DNA from: CAZDHT01 sp964505325
GTDB taxonomy: Bacteria; Planctomycetota; PUPC01
Direction of reading: 5' to 3'
Assembly (NCBI GenBank): GCA_964505325.1
Contig: CAZDHT010000238.1
Location: forward strand, 1-8,660
DNA: 8,660 bases
The position numbers and the translations under genes were made by a program. The notes below the pieces were generated by a model. It was not told where the DNA came from. It did not search any database and saw only the letters and a list, made by a program, of their open reading frames with translations. Positions 5,638 to 8,660 of this stretch are shown here, piece after piece (position 1 is the first letter of the stretch; the number at the start of each line of letters is the position of its first letter).

Positions 5638-6333
5638 CTAACCGGCGCCGTACCTCATCACCAGTTGGTAGACGGCTTCCTCGATCACCTCACGGACGGC
5701 CAGGTCCATTGCGTTGCTCATTCGGAAGTTGGCGCCAAACCGCCAACGGTACCCAACGCGGAAGCCGGTTTTGCGGACCTCGCGGCGCACGTCGATGGAG
5801 TCCTTGACGACCCCCGTCCCCGGGTCGTACACGCGCATGTCGATGCCGACCTGGGCTCGGAACATGTTGACCCCGAGGCGATGGCCGTGATAGCCCAGGC
5901 GCACGCCGCCGCCGCCCTTCTGGTCGAACTCAGTGACGGCGCCGGCGAAGATCAGGTCGGCCCCGGCCAGCTTGGTCGTTCCCGCCGTGCCGGTCGCCTC
6001 CCCGGTTCTCTGGAGGTTTTTCTCGGTAAGGATTTCGTTCAGCCGGTCGCGCTCGACCACCTTGAAGTGACCGGTCTTCACCAGCGCCGTGACCAGTTGG
6101 TCGGTCATTCCCTGGGTGAGCGTGAGCCCGTGCACGAACCCGACGCTGTTCTTGAACCGGTAGACCGTAACGGTCTTCACCTTCGCCGGGTCGGGCGGCG
6201 GAATCGAGCGGAGCTTCTCCGATATTCGGCTGCCTTCCGTCGTCGGCATGGGGTTGAGCGCCTGTTCGATGGCTTGACATCCGACCAGCACACTGCAAAC
6301 AAGGACCACCAGGATCATGCTACAGGCTCGCAT
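5638..6333 (-). CDS. CsgG-family outer-membrane lipoprotein
   Basis: 231 residues, starting at ATG (6333) with AAAGGAG six bases upstream; an in-frame start 33 codons further upstream lacks such support. Residues 1-19 are a lipoprotein signal, with core MILVVLVCSVLVGC and lipid-bearing Cys19 in an LVGC lipobox. The mature part follows the CsgG pattern: a first strand TVTVYRFKNSVG (54-65), LVTALVKTGHFKVVERDRLNEILTEK (80-105), AGADLIFAGAVTEF (123-136), a Gly-rich break, VGIDMRVYDPGTGVVKDSIDV (162-182) and a final helix near 208-228. CsgG of enteric bacteria (about 277 residues) forms the nonameric pore that secretes curli; this protein is shorter. No csgA, csgB, csgE or csgF lies nearby, so a curli role is not supported. 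Many CsgG-like lipoproteins serve unknown envelope functions. A convincing promoter was not found in the 196-base upstream gap. Confidence 0.85.
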   Translation of the reverse strand: MRACSMILVVLVCSVLVGCQAIEQALNPMPTTEGSRISEKLRSIPPPDPAKVKTVTVYRFKNSVGFVHGLTLTQGMTDQLVTALVKTGHFKVVERDRLNEILTEKNLQRTGEATGTAGTTKLAGADLIFAGAVTEFDQKGGGGVRLGYHGHRLGVNMFRAQVGIDMRVYDPGTGVVKDSIDVRREVRKTGFRVGYRWRFGANFRMSNAMDLAVREVIEEAVYQLVMRYGAG

Positions 6334-6472
6334 CGCAGGCTCCTTTCCAAAATGCGCCTTCAGAAGTTTACGGCTATCCTTCGGGCTCGACCTGCGTGCG
6401 GCCGAGACCCCACGCCACCCACAATAGCTCAAGAACGTGCGGATGTCAAACTACTTTCCCGGACGACGAAGC

Positions 6473-6507
6473 CGCGGCGAAGGCCCCTGCGTGTGGTTCT
6501 CGCCGCG
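6473..6507. terminator. Hairpin downstream of the radical SAM gene
   Basis: CGCGGCGA (6473-6480) pairs perfectly with TCGCCGCG (6500-6507) across a 19-base loop. It lies 23 bases past the stop of the minus-strand radical SAM gene. No U-tract follows on the minus strand, so it could only help a factor-dependent stop or protect the 3' end. It is the only clear structure in the 6334-6529 gap. Confidence 0.25.
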
Positions 6508-6529
6508 TTTGTGATGGGCGGCAAAGATG

Positions 6530-7363
6530 TCACCCGCGCCGCGGGCGGATCCGGTTGCAGGAACAACACAGGGGCATCTCCTTGCCTCGGCGTCGTTCGT
6601 GCATTGTCCGATATTTCTGGTATATCTTGTTGTTCCAGATTTCCTCAAGCGTGTGCTCGTGGACGTTGCCCATGATCACCTCGAACTTCCAGTCGGAGCA
6701 GCACAGGACCGCGTCGCCTCTGTAGTTGATGTACATCTGTCGGAACGGCAGCCGGCAGCGATGCCTCTTGGCCTCGTGGCCGGCGGGCGCGACGCCGCCG
6801 ATGTTGCCCGCCCGGTTCCAGAACCGCATCGGGGCTTCGGCCATCCAGCGAAGCCTGAAGTTCACTTTGCCGTTCCGCTCGGGCATCCGGTGCAGGTTCA
6901 CCGAGTGGCGCAACAGGACGTGCTCATCCTGCTCCGCCAGGTCGCGCAGAATCCGCTCCTTCTGCTCGTATTCCTTCCGGTCGCCGTACACGTTGACGTG
7001 CACGCCGTCGATGGTGCTCTGGACCAGGCGTGTCCGGACGTCGGCAGAGAGGAGCCGGTCACCGTTAGTGTTGATGAAAATGATGTTGTCCGGGAACCGT
7101 TCGCGAATCCGGGCGATGACGTCGAAGATCCTCTCGTCGAGCAGCGGCTCGTTCATCAGGTATGGCGAGATGCGGCCGCGGTATTTCATCGCGGCCAACT
7201 GGTCGAGGATCGCCTCCAGCGTCCGCTGCTCCATCAGTTCGCCGGTCTTGCGCAGGCCGTCGCGGTTGGGGCAGAAGTCGCAGGAGCGATTGCAGAAGTC
7301 GATCGTCTGGATTTGGATTCCTCTGAGCTCGACGCGGAATCCCTTTTTCTTCATCAACCACAT
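6530..7363 (-). CDS. Radical SAM enzyme with C-terminal SPASM-type cluster domain
   Basis: 277 residues from ATG at 7363; ATG at 7354 is an alternative, and neither has a strong ribosome site. The longer open frame is unlikely because the predicted transcript begins near 7401. FCNRSCDFCPN (residues 23-33) carries the Cys24-x3-Cys28-x2-Cys31 motif that binds the 4Fe-4S cluster and S-adenosylmethionine. YLMNEPLLD (68-76) matches the usual 'GxxEPLL' strand with an unusual Met-Asn in place of Gly-Gly. INTNGDRLL (97-105) and VHVNVYGD (121-128) fit later barrel strands. The tail has Cys203, GDAVLCCSDW (216-225), MGNVHEHTLEEIWNN (231-245) and LCCSCN (265-270), which is the SPASM layout that binds auxiliary clusters. 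SPASM enzymes modify peptides, proteins or sugars; the substrate here is unknown. The divergent glycosyltransferase suggests glycan-related work, an inference only. Confidence 0.92.
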   Translation of the reverse strand: MWLMKKKGFRVELRGIQIQTIDFCNRSCDFCPNRDGLRKTGELMEQRTLEAILDQLAAMKYRGRISPYLMNEPLLDERIFDVIARIRERFPDNIIFINTNGDRLLSADVRTRLVQSTIDGVHVNVYGDRKEYEQKERILRDLAEQDEHVLLRHSVNLHRMPERNGKVNFRLRWMAEAPMRFWNRAGNIGGVAPAGHEAKRHRCRLPFRQMYINYRGDAVLCCSDWKFEVIMGNVHEHTLEEIWNNKIYQKYRTMHERRRGKEMPLCCSCNRIRPRRG

Positions 7364-7407
7364 GGCTGCCGCCCCGCAAGGTTTCCGGCCACGCATTGGC
7401 CAAGGGA

Positions 7408-7436
7408 ATCTTAACAAGGGAACGCCTACTCCGCAA
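7408..7436 (-). promoter_or_regulatory. Promoter for the radical SAM gene (TTGCGG-17-TAAGAT, extended -10)
   Basis: The minus strand has TTGCGG (7436-7431), 17 bases, then TAAGAT (7413-7408) preceded by TGT, which makes an extended -10. Transcription would start near 7401, a 38-base leader before the ATG at 7363. The -35 hexamer and spacing equal those of the LDH2 promoter at 5461-5489. Confidence 0.5.
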
Positions 7437-7474
7437 CCCTGTTTGCCTGCTCCGCGGAAACACCTGCTCCGTGG
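7425..7474. repeat. Three 12-bp direct repeats in the divergent promoter region
   Basis: CCTACTCCGCAA (7425-7436), CCTGCTCCGCGG (7446-7457) and CCTGCTCCGTGG (7463-7474) share the core CCTRCTCCG. The starts are 21 and 17 bases apart. The first overlaps the -35 of the radical SAM promoter; the others lie at about -45 to -73 from its start and 35 to 63 bases upstream of the -35 of the glycosyltransferase promoter. The placement fits regulator binding sites, but no regulator gene is in view. Confidence 0.4.
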
Positions 7475-7508
7475 TCGGCCGCGCGTCACACAGTCGGACG
7501 GGCCCGCG

Positions 7509-7537
7509 TTGACTTTCCAAGGGCGCGTGGGTATAAA
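7509..7537 (+). promoter_or_regulatory. Strong sigma70-type promoter for the glycosyltransferase gene
   Basis: TTGACT (7509-7514), a 17-base spacer and TATAAA (7532-7537) match both consensus hexamers at five of six bases. Transcription would start near 7544, giving a leader of about 26 bases. This is the best promoter match in the window. Confidence 0.65.
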
Positions 7538-7569
7538 GACCCGACCGAACGGGCGACCGGGGACAGTGG

Positions 7570-8660
7570 ATGAGAATCCTCCACGTGGCGACGCACACGG
7601 GGGTCTACCGCGGGGGCGCGGTCCAACTGTGCCGGATGGCGATCGGTCAGCGACGTCGCGGCCACGACGTCTCGGTGATCGTGCGCGAGCGCCGGCGCCA
7701 GAGCGAGGAGGAGGAAAGGGCTCGCGAGACTTGGACGCACCTTGAGAACGCCGGTGTGCACGTGATCCACCTCCCGTATGCGACGCTGCGGGGGAAGCTC
7801 GCGCTCCGTCGGATGTTCAAGCAGCGCGGCGTCGAGATCATCCACGCACACAAGAACGATGCGCTGGTGGCCTCGTGGCTGCTCAGTTGGGGGGTACGGG
7901 GGCCGGCGCTGGTCGCCCAGCGAGGCACCGTCTCGTTTCCGTCCGGGCTGGCGCGGCGGGCATTCCGCTCGCCGCGCACGGCGGCAGTCGTTGCGGTGTG
8001 CCACGCCGTGAGGAACGTGTTGACCCGGGCGCTCGGCCCGCACGGGGACAAGGTCGAGGTAGTCTACGGCAGTGTGGACCTGTCGGAGTTCGCGCCTCGG
8101 GCCCCGCTGCCCGAGCTCAAGGCGAAGTTCGGCATCCCCGCGAGTGCCAGAGTCATCGGAAGCCTTTCACCGTACCGCCGGGCCAAGGGCTTTCAATTCC
8201 TGATGCCGGCGCTGGTCCCCGTGCTGAGGGGCCATCCGGACACTCACGTGGTTTTCCTGGGCAACAAGGTGAAGAAGCGCGTGGCGCCGATGGCGGCGGA
8301 ACTGGGCATCGCCGGCCAGTGCCACTTCGTCGGGCACCAGACCAGGGTTGCGGAATGGCTTTCGATCATCGACCTGACCGTGATGGCCGCCACCCGGCTG
8401 GAGGGGCTGTCGGGCGTGCTGCGCGAGTCGCTGGCGATGGAGGTCCCCGTGGTCTCGACCGATCGCGCCGGCAACCGCGAGATCGTGCGTGACAGGGAGA
8501 CCGGGCTTCTGGTGCCGCCGCGCGACGCGGGCGCGCTGACCGACGCTCTCAACTGGGCGCTGGCTCACCCCGACGAGATGAAGCAGATGGCCCGCGCCGG
8601 CCGCAAGTGGGTCGAGGGTAATTGCAGCATCGAGACCCAGGCGGAGAGGCTGGAGCAGAT
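7570..8660 (+). CDS. GT4-family glycosyltransferase (partial, C-terminus cut by window edge)
   Basis: 363 codons are visible and the frame is open to the edge; GT4 enzymes usually have 360-400 residues, so little is missing. It starts at ATG (7570) with a weak GGGGA seven bases upstream. The N-terminal Rossmann half begins MRILHVATHTGVYRGGAVQL, with the Gly-rich acceptor-side loop, and continues VEIIHAHKND (88-97). The C-terminal half has VEVVYGSVDLSEF (162-174), VIGSLSPYRRAKGFQFLMPA (195-214) and VVFLGNK (227-233). LEGLSGVLRESLAMEVPVVS (277-296) holds the E-x7-E motif (Glu278, Glu286) and the conserved donor-site region. The enzyme moves a sugar from an activated donor to an acceptor with retention, on the cytoplasmic face of the membrane. 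Lipopolysaccharide or exopolysaccharide assembly is the usual role in this family; the sugar and acceptor are unknown. Confidence 0.93.
   Translation, partial: MRILHVATHTGVYRGGAVQLCRMAIGQRRRGHDVSVIVRERRRQSEEEERARETWTHLENAGVHVIHLPYATLRGKLALRRMFKQRGVEIIHAHKNDALVASWLLSWGVRGPALVAQRGTVSFPSGLARRAFRSPRTAAVVAVCHAVRNVLTRALGPHGDKVEVVYGSVDLSEFAPRAPLPELKAKFGIPASARVIGSLSPYRRAKGFQFLMPALVPVLRGHPDTHVVFLGNKVKKRVAPMAAELGIAGQCHFVGHQTRVAEWLSIIDLTVMAATRLEGLSGVLRESLAMEVPVVSTDRAGNREIVRDRETGLLVPPRDAGALTDALNWALAHPDEMKQMARAGRKWVEGNCSIETQAERLEQ

Noticed and set aside
5665..6675. A 336-codon plus-strand frame across the CsgG-like gene and the following gap
   Set aside because: It is antisense to the lipoprotein gene and to the end of the radical SAM gene, with low-information composition and no recognisable domain.
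7557..7569. CCGGGGACAGTGG just before the glycosyltransferase start, similar to the CGGGGACAGATAAC repeat arm
   Set aside because: Only about nine bases match and no inverted partner lies nearby. It is better read as a weak ribosome site.

Overview
The window looks like chromosomal DNA from a GC-rich Gram-negative bacterium, most likely a planctomycete or a close relative, probably from an uncultured lineage. This is inferred from three things: two secreted proteins of types I associate with planctomycetes, a CsgG-type outer-membrane lipoprotein, and a repeat-rich intergenic region. No ribosomal RNA or other marker gene is present, so the taxonomy is a guess.

Layout, left to right. Positions 1-265 (minus) hold the N-terminal part of a DsbD-like secreted protein that runs off the left edge. 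Positions 343-2733 (minus) encode a 796-residue secreted protein with a beta-rich PKD-like middle, a long Ala/Lys-rich coiled coil and a beta-rich tail; it starts at TTG. Positions 2734-3306 contain no gene but a dense cluster of palindromes, a 180-bp element with terminal inverted repeats, and a short tandem repeat. Positions 3307-4239 (plus) encode a 310-residue secreted protein of unknown function, read from a good extended -10 promoter. It converges on 4304-5407 (minus), a malate/L-lactate dehydrogenase of the LDH2 family. A near-perfect 27/28-nt inverted repeat (5536-5624) separates that gene from 5638-6333 (minus), a CsgG-family lipoprotein. Positions 6530-7363 (minus) encode a radical SAM/SPASM enzyme, divergent from a GT4 glycosyltransferase (7570 to the right edge, plus).

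The genes do not form one pathway. Four of the seven proteins carry export signals (three Sec-type signal peptides, one lipobox), so the theme is cell-envelope and secreted proteins. The rSAM/glycosyltransferase pair probably lies at the edge of a surface-glycan or secondary-metabolite locus to the right. Most genes have their own plausible promoter, and large operons are not evident. I found no CRISPR array, tRNA, rRNA, transposase or phage gene. I see no clear new biological system. The most unusual content is the repeat cluster at 2807-3175, the inverted repeat at 5536-5624, and the three direct repeats in the divergent promoter region at 7425-7474.
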